The notes below the pieces were generated by a model. It saw nothing but the letters and a program-made list of their open reading frames with translations. It searched no databases and had not been told where the DNA came from. Source: Acidobacteriota bacterium (lineage in GTDB: Bacteria; Acidobacteriota; Blastocatellia; UBA7656). Taken from it: DNA of 64,000 bases. Made by a program: the position numbers and the translations under genes. The stretch lies in the NCBI GenBank assembly GCA_040754075.1, contig JBFMDH010000007.1, positions 196,201-260,200 on the forward strand, written 5' to 3'. Shown here piece by piece: positions 9,379 to 17,285 of the stretch. The first letter of the stretch is position 1. Each line of letters begins with the position of its first letter.

Positions 9379-10458
9379 ATGTCGTATTCAGTCCGCAAAA
9401 GCTTGCGAATCGTTTATCTTTTGCTAATCGCGGGCATTTTGCTTGTCAGTCAATCAGCCACCGCAACGCTGTCTTTCGCTCAAACCCCGGCAAAAGCCGA
9501 ATTATCGAAAACCGAATTTGAAATTATCGAAGGCAAATTCCACGACGGACTTGGCACTTTCGCTGAACTGAGTCTCGCTAATGAAATCATCAAAGCCGCG
9601 AAACTCGAACAACAACTTTTTGCCACCGCCCGCGCTGAATTGAAAATGCGCGAGGCGATCAATGCGCTTCCCGCATCGCACGCAAGCCGGTCAGTTTTTC
9701 CCCAAGAGATTGCCAGCATTCAAAAAGCCACGCGGCAAGGCGCAGCACTTTTACTCAATAAAATCGCGCCTTTTCGCCTGCTCCAGGTTCGTCATACGGC
9801 ACACGAATTTGCCGATGCCAAAGCCGGGGATTTGCGACTGGAATTCGCCGACCGCGAAGCTTTGCCGGTATCAGTCAAAACCGATAAATCAAAAAAGGTC
9901 GCGGTCGCCGAAGGTCAAACGCCGCTCTTTGAAGAGAAATGGGCGAAGCGTTATTTCAATGTTTCAAACGACGAATTGCATCAACTGATTGGCGACCTCG
10001 GATTCGAGTCGATGAGCGAGTTGAAAAAATATTATTTGAATGTATCACGCTTGGTTGCAGAAATTCTGATTCGCAAATTGCAACTCACGGATTGCACGCC
10101 GACCGATTTTCGCAAAGCCAGACTCGGCGATTTGCAAGCCATGAAATTTCTTCTCAGGCAATTACGCTTTTACAAAAGCGGCAATGACCGAAGCCAGGTA
10201 ATCATCCTCGACCGCTCGACCGGCGAGGTGAAATGGGAATCGCTTGTCGATGAAATCGGTATTGAAACGCTAACCGCCGATAGAATCTCTTTTTTGCCTG
10301 GGCGTCCGCGTGGCGGCAAGCTTATCGCTTCGGAATTCGGCATCAAAATTGACGGGCGCACGGTTGTGTCTTTTCAAATCAAACACCGGCGCGGCAAATA
10401 TCGCAACACCGCGCAGCAATTTGAATTTTCCGACATCACCACGCGACTCAGGATTTGA
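9379..10458 (+). CDS. Hypothetical protein with PD-(D/E)XK-like nuclease motif, next to a DNA methylase
   Basis: A 359-residue protein, taking the ATG at 9379. From there the first about 35 residues look like a signal peptide or membrane anchor (RIVYLLLIAGILLVSQSATA, then SFAQTPAKA). The frame stays open upstream to a TTG at 9277. The middle contains GDLRLEFADREALPVSVKTDK, a layout like the D...(E/S)XK core of type II restriction endonucleases, followed by VAEGQTPLFEEKWAKRYF. The C-terminus (FGIKIDGRTVVSFQIKHRRG, then EFSDITTRLRI) also reminds me of such enzymes. Its stop overlaps the stop of the convergent D12 methylase gene by 11 bp. A restriction partner for that methylase is therefore plausible, but the apparent signal peptide is hard to reconcile with a cytoplasmic restriction enzyme, so function is unproven. 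Confidence 0.55.
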   Translation: MSYSVRKSLRIVYLLLIAGILLVSQSATATLSFAQTPAKAELSKTEFEIIEGKFHDGLGTFAELSLANEIIKAAKLEQQLFATARAELKMREAINALPASHASRSVFPQEIASIQKATRQGAALLLNKIAPFRLLQVRHTAHEFADAKAGDLRLEFADREALPVSVKTDKSKKVAVAEGQTPLFEEKWAKRYFNVSNDELHQLIGDLGFESMSELKKYYLNVSRLVAEILIRKLQLTDCTPTDFRKARLGDLQAMKFLLRQLRFYKSGNDRSQVIILDRSTGEVKWESLVDEIGIETLTADRISFLPGRPRGGKLIASEFGIKIDGRTVVSFQIKHRRGKYRNTAQQFEFSDITTRLRI

Positions 10459-11563
10459 CCACCCGGACATAATGCAGGTATTCGACGGTTTCACCGCGTT
10501 TATACTGGCGTCCGTTGTCGGCTTTGAAACGATTATATTTTTGCGAAAAGGTTTGCGGCTCGCCGCGCAAACTCAAAAGTTCGCGAATATCTTCGAGGCT
10601 CATAATCCCTTCGTCGTTATAACTCACCAGAATATGTTTGGTTTGCGCTGCGGTTATCAATTCGCGCATCGCCTCAAGGGCTTCAAGCGGTTTGCAATAA
10701 CGACTGCGCGGATAATCGCGCATCCCTGTGACGCCGCGAAGTTGTGGCGCATCATAAGCCGCGATGGTTTCCAAAACGTGATAATTTGCGCCGTATTGAC
10801 GGTGATTATAAGGCGGGTCCAGATAAAGCACATCGCAGGTAATCTGTTTAATCAATTGATTGGCGTCCTGGTTGTAGGCTTTGCAACCCCTAACCCCATT
10901 CGTCAGTTCCAGCGGTTTCAACTTTAGCGGCTTGCGGGCGCTGGCTTTGAATTTTTTGAGATACGCGCCATAGACGCTTGCGGTATTGGCGACCTGATCG
11001 ATGGCTTCAAGCAACGAACAAAGCAGATAAAAGTATTCTCGTTCGTTGATAATTTTTTCCTTGCGCCACCGTTCGAGGGTCTGACGGATGGCGTCAGCGC
11101 GTTCGGCATTGTCCTGGGTGTAATAAAAACGATTGCCGCAAGGCGCATAATTTTCGGTAATAAATCCACGTTGCGGCGCAATCTGGTTGATAAAGGAAAG
11201 AATCGCTTGAACGCTGTCAACAGCGGGGTTGCGATACCCCATCAAGACTTTTGCATATTGTTTTTCCAGGTTTTTAAATGGCGGCGGTTGATTCAATTCA
11301 AGGTAGGCTTTGTTTAAAACATAGGCGTAGTATTGCAAATCATTGGCAATCACCCGCAAACCTTTACGCTTAAAAAATCGTCCGACGGCTGCGGTTCCGG
11401 CAAACAGGTCGCAGACAACTTTTTCTTTGCCATCCTGAATTCGACAAAAAACTTTTTCGATGAAGGGTAAGAGCGAAAATTTGGAGCCGATGTAATTCAC
11501 TGATGGTTTATCTGGTTTGCGATATTGCACGAAGAAGATAGCTTGAAGACGCGAGGGGTTCAA
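10448..11563 (-). CDS. D12-class adenine-specific DNA methyltransferase
   Basis: A 371-residue N6-adenine methyltransferase of the Dam/D12 class. Motif X-like NYIGSKFSLLPFIE is followed by the AdoMet-binding FxGxG-type motif (CDLFAGTAAVGRFFKRKG) near residue 55. The catalytic motif DPPY, in VLYLDPPYNHRQYGANYH, is near residue 235. This is the motif order expected of the alpha group. Its stop overlaps by 11 bp the stop of the convergent gene at 9379, whose product carries a nuclease-like motif, so the two may form a restriction-modification pair. As a solitary methylase it could instead have a regulatory or repair-marking role. Recognition sequence cannot be predicted. The N-terminal about 20 residues precede the conserved region, and a later start within them is possible. 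Confidence 0.85.
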   Translation of the reverse strand: MNPSRLQAIFFVQYRKPDKPSVNYIGSKFSLLPFIEKVFCRIQDGKEKVVCDLFAGTAAVGRFFKRKGLRVIANDLQYYAYVLNKAYLELNQPPPFKNLEKQYAKVLMGYRNPAVDSVQAILSFINQIAPQRGFITENYAPCGNRFYYTQDNAERADAIRQTLERWRKEKIINEREYFYLLCSLLEAIDQVANTASVYGAYLKKFKASARKPLKLKPLELTNGVRGCKAYNQDANQLIKQITCDVLYLDPPYNHRQYGANYHVLETIAAYDAPQLRGVTGMRDYPRSRYCKPLEALEAMRELITAAQTKHILVSYNDEGIMSLEDIRELLSLRGEPQTFSQKYNRFKADNGRQYKRGETVEYLHYVRVVKS

Positions 11564-11716
11564 GCGCGTACAGATGCAAATCTACGCTGAGCAACATCCA
11601 CAGGAGTATTGCTCACCGTAAAAATCATTTTTATTTACGGCTCCTTTGTTGACGGGTTTTCGCGAGACGATTACCATGTTGGCGATTTACAAAGCACAAT
11701 GAAAGGATTCAGCCTC

Positions 11717-12565
11717 ATGGCACAGATAAACACCATTCTGTTTGCAACCGATTTTTCAGAGAATTCCAACCACGCATTTCCTTATGCTACAGCTCTGGCA
11801 AAGGCGTTCAAAGCGAAAATCGTTCTCATGCACGTTGAAGAACCCGGTGAGTCCGACCCGGCAAATCCCGAACACAGCTTTAAATCGTTGGAAGATTATG
11901 ATGGTGAGGTAGAAACCGAGCGCGTCGTGATTCGCGGTCATGCGCCTTACAAACACATCCTGGAATTATCGCGCAAAAAAAATTGCGATTTGATTGTCAT
12001 GGCAACGCATGGGCATTCGGCGCTTTCGCAATTTTTTCTCGGCGGCAGCACTGCCGAAGAGGTTTCGCGGTTTTCAACGATTCCGGTCTTTATCGTCAAG
12101 ACCGGAGAAGATGCAACGCCTGAAAATTACACCGGCAGATTGAAAGAGATTCTCTTTCCCACCGATTTTTCAGAGGCTGCGAAACAGGCGTTTGCGCCTG
12201 CGGCAACCTTTGCGAAAAAATTTGGCGCGCATCTGTTCGTGCTGCATTCCATTGAAGAAGACAGTCAGGATTTTTATGCAGAATTAGGTCTTGCGGGCGA
12301 CAACCTGAAAGCCGATGTCGGAGCCTACCTGCAATCTCACATTGCTTCCCTTCCAGATGCCGATGCAGTCACTTCTTATCACGTCACGGAAGGCAAAGCC
12401 GAAAGCGAAATTCTCCAGTTTATCGAAGCCCAGGGCATTGACCTCGTCGCCATCGCCACGCAGGGGCATTCGGGCATTCAAGAGGATTTGATCGGTTCAA
12501 CCACCGACCGCATCATTCGTCAGGCACCCTGCCCGGTGCTGACGGTTCGCGGATATAACCAATAA
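11717..12565 (+). CDS. Tandem universal stress protein (UspA family)
   Basis: A 282-residue cytoplasmic protein with two consecutive Usp domains. Domain one spans about 1-140 (TILFATDFSENSNHAF at the start, GHSALSQFFLGGSTAEEVSRF at the nucleotide-loop end). Domain two spans about 148-282 (EILFPTDFSEAAKQAF, then GHSGIQEDLIGSTTDRIIRQ). Both have the G-2X-G-9X-G-(S/T)-type phosphate-binding pattern, so ATP binding is likely. The usual role is stress and starvation survival, with no defined reaction. The ATG at 11717 has AAAGGA nine bases upstream and starts at the conserved beta strand; the open frame runs back to 11609. Neighbouring genes encode ion and amino-acid transporters, a common setting for Usp genes. 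Confidence 0.9.
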   Translation: MAQINTILFATDFSENSNHAFPYATALAKAFKAKIVLMHVEEPGESDPANPEHSFKSLEDYDGEVETERVVIRGHAPYKHILELSRKKNCDLIVMATHGHSALSQFFLGGSTAEEVSRFSTIPVFIVKTGEDATPENYTGRLKEILFPTDFSEAAKQAFAPAATFAKKFGAHLFVLHSIEEDSQDFYAELGLAGDNLKADVGAYLQSHIASLPDADAVTSYHVTEGKAESEILQFIEAQGIDLVAIATQGHSGIQEDLIGSTTDRIIRQAPCPVLTVRGYNQ

Positions 12566-12660
12566 GCGGCGCTGAACGAGAACAGGTGGTTTGGCAGATT
12601 TCCAGCATAAACTTTCTGACAAGGCACATTCTTATTCAATCGTTCATTCAAGCGATTTCA

Positions 12661-12690
12661 TTGACGACAGTCAAAGTCCGTGTGTAGTAT
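12661..12690 (+). promoter_or_regulatory. Sigma70-type promoter of the NSS symporter gene
   Basis: TTGACG at 12661-12666, an 18-bp spacer and TAGTAT at 12685-12690, with GTGTG just before the -10. It sits about 160 bp before the transporter ATG, implying a leader of about 150 nt. The -10 block (TGTGTAGTAT) is identical to that upstream of the second APC permease at 16979-16993. Confidence 0.6.
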
Positions 12691-12849
12691 TGCGCGGGTC
12701 AATTCTTAGGCAACACAAACTTAAAGACGTTATTAAATTCAAGGTGAACAATAGCTGTTTAAGTACAGGAGTGTTGTTAAACCATCATCAACCAATAAGC
12801 AATCAGAGAATTGAGATTGGTTAAACCTTTCTACCAGGAGATAACGGCT

Positions 12850-14520
12850 ATGGAGAGTGAAACCAAAACGGCACCAGCCACACGCGAAGGTTGGGGTTCG
12901 CAAATCGGATTGGTGCTGGCAATGGCCGGTAATGCTGTCGGTCTGGGAAATTTTTTGCGCTTCCCGGCGCTTGCCGCCAAAAACGGCGGCGGCACATTTA
13001 TGATTCCTTACTTCATTTCCCTGCTACTGCTTGGGATTCCGCTAATGTGGATTGAATGGGGAGTCGGGCGATACGGTGGCAAATTCGGTTATTCAACCGC
13101 GCCCGGCATGTTTGAAAAATTATGGAAGCATCCGCTGGCAAAATATCTGGGGGCGCTCGGAGTTTTCATTCCTCTGGCGTTTGTCATCTATTACACCTAT
13201 CTGGAATCGTGGACGCTCGGCTATGCCGTTCTGTCTTTCACCAATCAGATTCCGAGTATCGAAGGGCAGACCCCGCAACAAGCTTTCGATACCATGGGAA
13301 ATTATCTGGCGACCTATCAGGGCACCAATAACACCTTGCCGTTTTCCGGCACCGTGATGAGTGTGACGTTTTTTATTCTCACCCTGTTTGCCAACATCTT
13401 TATCATTTCACGCGGTCTTGCGGGTGGTATTGAAAAGATGGCGAAAATCGGTATGCCGCTATTGATCCTCTTTGCGATTATCGTCGGTATCCGGGTGCTG
13501 TCGCTGCCGGGCGCAATGGATGGCGTAGCGTTCGTCTGGAATCCCGATTTTTCAAAAATCACTGATGGCGCGGTCTGGCTTGCCGCCGCCGGTCAAATCT
13601 TTTTCACCTTGTCACTGGGCACTGGTTCGATTGAAACCTATGCCAGTTATGTGAAAGAAGATGAAGACATCGTGCTCACCGGACTTGCGACCTCATCGAT
13701 GAATGAATTCTGCGAAGTCATTCTCGGCGGTTCGATTTCGATTCCGGCAGCCGCAGCCTTTTTCGGTCCCGGCGCGGCAACCGCGATTGCCAACAGCGGC
13801 ACCTTCAATCTCGGATTTCAAACGATGCCGGCGGTCTTTTCGGGATTGCCAGGCGGCTTTCTTTTCGGCGGTCTGTTTTTCACTCTGCTCTTTTTCGCAG
13901 GTATCACCTCGTCGCTTGCGCTGGCGCAACCGGCAATGGCTTTCCTGCAAGATGAACTGAGGATGACCCGTAACAAAGCGGCATTATTGGTTGGCGCGAT
14001 TATGCTGGTTGCGGCGATTCCCATCATCATGTACCTGCAATATGGTTTCCTTGATGAGTTCGATTTCTGGGCGGGGGCGTTTTTCCTGTTAATTTTCTCG
14101 CTGATTGAAACCATTCTGTTTTTCTGGATTTTCGGCAGCAAGCAGGCGTGGTCAGAGATTCGCAAAGGCGAGCAGATGAAACTGCCGCAGTTTTTCTACC
14201 CGATTATGAAGTATGTAGTGCCGATTTTCTTAATCATCATTCTCATCAAAGGCGCGATTGATGATATGTTGCCGCGCATCTTCTTTAAAAAATGGGAAGA
14301 TATGCCGGGTTGGAGCAAAGCCGCCGCCTCGGCTGGCGACCGCCTCGCTTACGAATTCGGATTGGTGGGTCGTCAACTGGTTCCCAATCATGAAGAGGCA
14401 GCCAATTTCTGGTATCACTGGGGCGCGCGTATCGAGATGATTGCGATCTATTTCCTGTTTGTTTATCTGGTTTATTACGCCTGGAAAAAATATCGTCGTC
14501 CGAGTCCGGAGGGGGTATAG
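12850..14520 (+). CDS. Sodium-dependent NSS/SNF-family amino-acid symporter
   Basis: A 556-residue inner-membrane transporter of the neurotransmitter:sodium symporter family (LeuT fold, about 12 membrane segments). The TM1 signature is clear: GNAVGLGNFLRFPALAAKNGGG, with the unwound region that binds Na+ and substrate. The TM6 region around FSLGTGSIETYASYVKEDEDI and the TM8 region are also recognisable. The ATG at 12850 has AGGAG nine bases upstream. The gene is followed after 3 bp by a 51-residue membrane peptide resembling MetS. This suggests a MetPS-like two-component NSS system for methionine or alanine uptake; the substrate is inferred only from that pairing. The C-terminus ends in a hydrophobic segment and a basic tail. 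Confidence 0.9.
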   Translation: MESETKTAPATREGWGSQIGLVLAMAGNAVGLGNFLRFPALAAKNGGGTFMIPYFISLLLLGIPLMWIEWGVGRYGGKFGYSTAPGMFEKLWKHPLAKYLGALGVFIPLAFVIYYTYLESWTLGYAVLSFTNQIPSIEGQTPQQAFDTMGNYLATYQGTNNTLPFSGTVMSVTFFILTLFANIFIISRGLAGGIEKMAKIGMPLLILFAIIVGIRVLSLPGAMDGVAFVWNPDFSKITDGAVWLAAAGQIFFTLSLGTGSIETYASYVKEDEDIVLTGLATSSMNEFCEVILGGSISIPAAAAFFGPGAATAIANSGTFNLGFQTMPAVFSGLPGGFLFGGLFFTLLFFAGITSSLALAQPAMAFLQDELRMTRNKAALLVGAIMLVAAIPIIMYLQYGFLDEFDFWAGAFFLLIFSLIETILFFWIFGSKQAWSEIRKGEQMKLPQFFYPIMKYVVPIFLIIILIKGAIDDMLPRIFFKKWEDMPGWSKAAASAGDRLAYEFGLVGRQLVPNHEEAANFWYHWGARIEMIAIYFLFVYLVYYAWKKYRRPSPEGV

Positions 14521-14523
14521 CTT

Positions 14524-14679
14524 ATGGAAATGTTGACAAATACACCGGGGTTCTTTTTTCAGGAAGTCGCGCGACCACAGATGACCACCGGGGGGTGGGT
14601 CTTTATCGTCTGCGCATGGTTATTTATTTTGACGCTCACCTTTTACACTTTCTCAAAAATCTTGAGGCAGAAAAAATGA
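14524..14679 (+). CDS. MetS-like small NSS transporter subunit (51 aa)
   Basis: A short gene with the ATG 3 bp after the symporter stop, encoding 51 residues: a polar N-terminus, one hydrophobic segment (WVFIVCAWLFILTLTF, about residues 25-40) and a basic end (SKILRQKK). The size, the single membrane span, and the position directly behind an NSS gene match the small MetS subunit that corynebacterial MetP needs for methionine/alanine transport. Many NSS genes of the shorter bacterial type are followed by such a peptide. The spacing leaves little room for its own promoter, so it is probably translated from the symporter message. Sequence identity to characterised MetS cannot be tested here. Confidence 0.7.
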   Translation: MEMLTNTPGFFFQEVARPQMTTGGWVFIVCAWLFILTLTFYTFSKILRQKK

Positions 14680-14808
14680 ACGGGCGTTAATTGGCTGCGC
14701 GATTCGAGAGCATAGTTTTTTCAATCCACAATATGTCGGTATTAAAATAAAAACTGCGGATTGAAAGCACTATGCTCTTTGATTTCATCCCTGCGTCTCA
14801 ATCTCAAA

Positions 14809-15408
14809 ATGGCAAACGCAAAAACCAAATCCCACAAGAAAAGTGAAACGCCTGCGGCACCTGATGATGTGCGCCAGCTTCTGGAATTGATTATCGGCGA
14901 AATCGAAGCTCCGGTTGATATGCAGAAGCTCATCGTCAAAGTGCCACCGACGACCAATTGCATTGCCGAATTGCGCGATTTTTTAAAAGCCAAAGATCGC
15001 GCCCATCGTCGCGAAGCTTTCATCAAAACCGAGCCGATGTGGTTTCGTAAATACGGCTGGTTTATGGCAAGAATCGTCATGGTGTTTGGCATACTGGTGA
15101 TTGTGTATTCGATTATCACGCGCAATACCTCAGCCAACTTTATTTCTGCATTGGTTCTCGGCGCGGCATTTTATTATGGTTTATTGGTTACTTTATCGAA
15201 CTGGCGCTATCGCGATAAAAATAAACGCCGTCAGCGCCTGCTTGACGAAGAGGGCAAAAACTATCAGCGCGAGATTATTGTGATTGCCGCTTCACTCCTG
15301 ACGCAGTTCAAAATCGATGCCAGAAATTACCCGATTGCTAAACCGAAAAGCAGCGCCGGTCTTGAAAACCTTGAAGGCAAATATTTTATTCCTCTGCCTT
15401 CGGAATAG
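14809..15408 (+). CDS. Hypothetical membrane protein
   Basis: A 199-residue protein that I do not recognise. The first 90 residues are soluble and charged, with a Lys-rich start (MANAKTKSHKK) and a segment of DVRQLLELIIGEIEAPVDMQKL. Two adjacent hydrophobic segments follow, near residues 88-105 (RIVMVFGILVIVYSII) and 112-130 (FISALVLGAAFYYGLLVTL), and then a basic cytoplasmic tail. The ATG at 14809 is preferred over an in-frame TTG at 14761, but neither has a strong ribosome-binding site. It stands between the NSS symporter and the CPA2 antiporter genes on the same strand. Nothing in it points to a transport role of its own. Confidence 0.65.
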   Translation: MANAKTKSHKKSETPAAPDDVRQLLELIIGEIEAPVDMQKLIVKVPPTTNCIAELRDFLKAKDRAHRREAFIKTEPMWFRKYGWFMARIVMVFGILVIVYSIITRNTSANFISALVLGAAFYYGLLVTLSNWRYRDKNKRRQRLLDEEGKNYQREIIVIAASLLTQFKIDARNYPIAKPKSSAGLENLEGKYFIPLPSE

Positions 15409-15448
15409 CTTTTTTGTAGTCCGGTTGCGATATAAAAAAACCACGATT

Positions 15449-16867
15449 ATGCGAGCCTTAAATAATAAAAAAATTTTCGGAATGATTTTAGTGGGCGGAT
15501 TGCTCATCACTACACAAACGGTTTTCGCAAGCGGTGAACCCGCAGCGGCAGAAGGCGGTCATGGGTTGAACCCACTGGTGCTTGTGGGGGTGGCGCTGAT
15601 GTTGGTAGTCGCCAAACTGGGCGGCGAAGTATTTGAACGCTTCAAACAACCGGCAGTGCTTGGCGAACTGGTTGGTGGCATCCTCGTCGGCAATCTGACT
15701 TTGCTTGGACTGACTTCCATTGAACAACTCAAAAGCAACGAAGTAATCGGCGCGCTGGCTGAAATCGGCGTCATCATTCTGTTATTTGAAGTCGGCTTGG
15801 AATCGAATTTACAAGAGATGAAGGAGGTTGGCTGGTCGTCTTTGTTTGTCGCTGTGGCAGGCGTCATCGCGCCGTTTTTTTTGGGCTGGGGAGTTGCCGC
15901 CTATTTTCTTCCCAACGAAGCCACGCTCGCACATATTTTTATTGGCGCGACGCTTTGCGCAACCAGTGTCGGCATCACTGCCCGGGTGTTGAAAGATATG
16001 GGTAAATTGCAAACCCGCGAATCGCGCATCATTTTGGGCGCGGCAGTGATTGATGATGTACTGGGGTTGCTGATTCTCGCGGTGGTTGCCGGTTCGATTA
16101 AAGCCAGCGCCAACGGCGGGGCGCTTGCTGTAAGCGATGTGGCGTTGATTGCCGGAAAATCGCTGGTCTTTCTGATTGGTGCGATTGCGGTTGGTCACTA
16201 TCTGATTCCGCAGGTGTTTCGCGGCGCGAGCCGTTTGGAAAGTCGCGGTGTGCTGCTGGCGCTTGCCATCGCTTTCTGTTTTTCAATGGCTTGGGTTGCA
16301 GCGCTCGTGGGACTTGCGCCGATTGTCGGCGCGTTTGCCGCAGGGCTGGTTTTAGATGAAGCCCATTTTGAATCATTCAATCAACAGGGCGAACGCGACC
16401 TCGAAGATTTAATCGCGCCGATCAGCACGGTGCTGGTTCCCATCTTTTTTGTGTTGATGGGACTTAAAGTTGATTTGAAGGCTTTTGCCCGGGTTGAAGT
16501 CCTGGGCTTTGCCGCGTGTCTGACCGTAGCAGCGATTATCGGCAAACAGATTTGTTCACTGGCAACTCTGGAAAAAGGCATCAACCGCTTATCCATAGGG
16601 CTTGGCATGATTCCGCGCGGCGAAGTCGGACTGATTTTCGCGGGCATCGGCGTCACCTTGATGCTTCCCAACGCGGAAGGCGTCGCCGAACCGGTAATTG
16701 GTTCGGCAACCTTTGGCGCAGTGGTGATTATGGTGATTGTCACGACATTGGTCACGCCGCCATTTCTCAAATGGTCGCTCGGCAAGCAGAAAAACTCCCC
16801 TAACCCGACGCCATCCGGGGCTTTGGATGAAGTCATCGAAGATAGCATCGAACGAACTTCGAGATAA
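15449..16867 (+). CDS. CPA2-family (Kef-type) monovalent cation:proton antiporter
   Basis: A 472-residue antiporter. After an N-terminal hydrophobic stretch that may be a cleavable signal (MILVGGLLITTQTVFASG) come about 12 membrane segments typical of the Na+/H+ exchanger domain. Seen are the TM region GELVGGILVGNLTLLGL, EIGVIILLFEVGLESNL, the TM5-like GATLCATSVGITARVL and the ion-binding AAVIDDVLGLLILAVV, which contains the paired aspartates expected for electrogenic exchange, plus GMIPRGEVGLIFAGIG near the end. No TrkA-N regulatory domain follows, so it is the short form. It probably exchanges Na+ or K+ for protons. The ATG at 15449 is chosen because upstream codons back to 15317 read poorly and overlap the previous gene. 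Confidence 0.88.
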   Translation: MRALNNKKIFGMILVGGLLITTQTVFASGEPAAAEGGHGLNPLVLVGVALMLVVAKLGGEVFERFKQPAVLGELVGGILVGNLTLLGLTSIEQLKSNEVIGALAEIGVIILLFEVGLESNLQEMKEVGWSSLFVAVAGVIAPFFLGWGVAAYFLPNEATLAHIFIGATLCATSVGITARVLKDMGKLQTRESRIILGAAVIDDVLGLLILAVVAGSIKASANGGALAVSDVALIAGKSLVFLIGAIAVGHYLIPQVFRGASRLESRGVLLALAIAFCFSMAWVAALVGLAPIVGAFAAGLVLDEAHFESFNQQGERDLEDLIAPISTVLVPIFFVLMGLKVDLKAFARVEVLGFAACLTVAAIIGKQICSLATLEKGINRLSIGLGMIPRGEVGLIFAGIGVTLMLPNAEGVAEPVIGSATFGAVVIMVIVTTLVTPPFLKWSLGKQKNSPNPTPSGALDEVIEDSIERTSR

Positions 16868-17285
16868 CCAAAGCACTGCAATTTTCAACCCCATACCATT
16901 GATTGAACGTCAGCAGAAAAGTTGTAAAAACAACGTCGTAAATTAGCACTTTCTTCCCGCCTTGTTGACTTGGAAAAATTCGCTGTGTAGTATAGCCCAC
17001 GCCAATTTTCAATGCATTTTATTGAATCCAGCTTTGCTATTGATGTTCATGGTTCGGAGTTTTTATTTCATCGGATAGCTGCGTCCGGCATATTTAATCC
17101 CGTGTTAAAAAGGCTGGCAAATTGTTGACTGAACAGCTTCGACTGCACAGCTTCAATCGGTTGTCTAATCGGGAATTCGACAGTGATTGCAGTATTTGGT
17201 TCAGGCAAAGAATAGGGGTGTTTCTTAATATATTTTCATCCTGAATCCCGAATAAAATTTTGAATCCAAAATTGGAGGTCATTGA
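16868..17285. other. Intergenic region of 418 bp with promoter and long leader
   Basis: No convincing ORF was found. It holds a sigma70-type promoter at 16965-16993 and then about 290 nt of leader before the APC gene. Near 17240-17265 there is a short stretch of GAATCC-type repeat fragments (ATCCTGAATCCCGAAT) like the repeat before recR. I saw no known riboswitch. Confidence 0.5.
16965..16993 (+). promoter_or_regulatory. Sigma70-type promoter of the second APC permease gene
   Basis: TTGACT at 16965-16970, a 17-bp spacer and TAGTAT at 16988-16993, preceded by TGTG. The -10 block matches that of the NSS symporter promoter. Confidence 0.6.

Noticed and set aside
12566-12849. Riboswitch in the NSS transporter leader
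   Set aside because: No SAM, glycine or other known aptamer pattern could be recognised by eye; only a promoter is supported.
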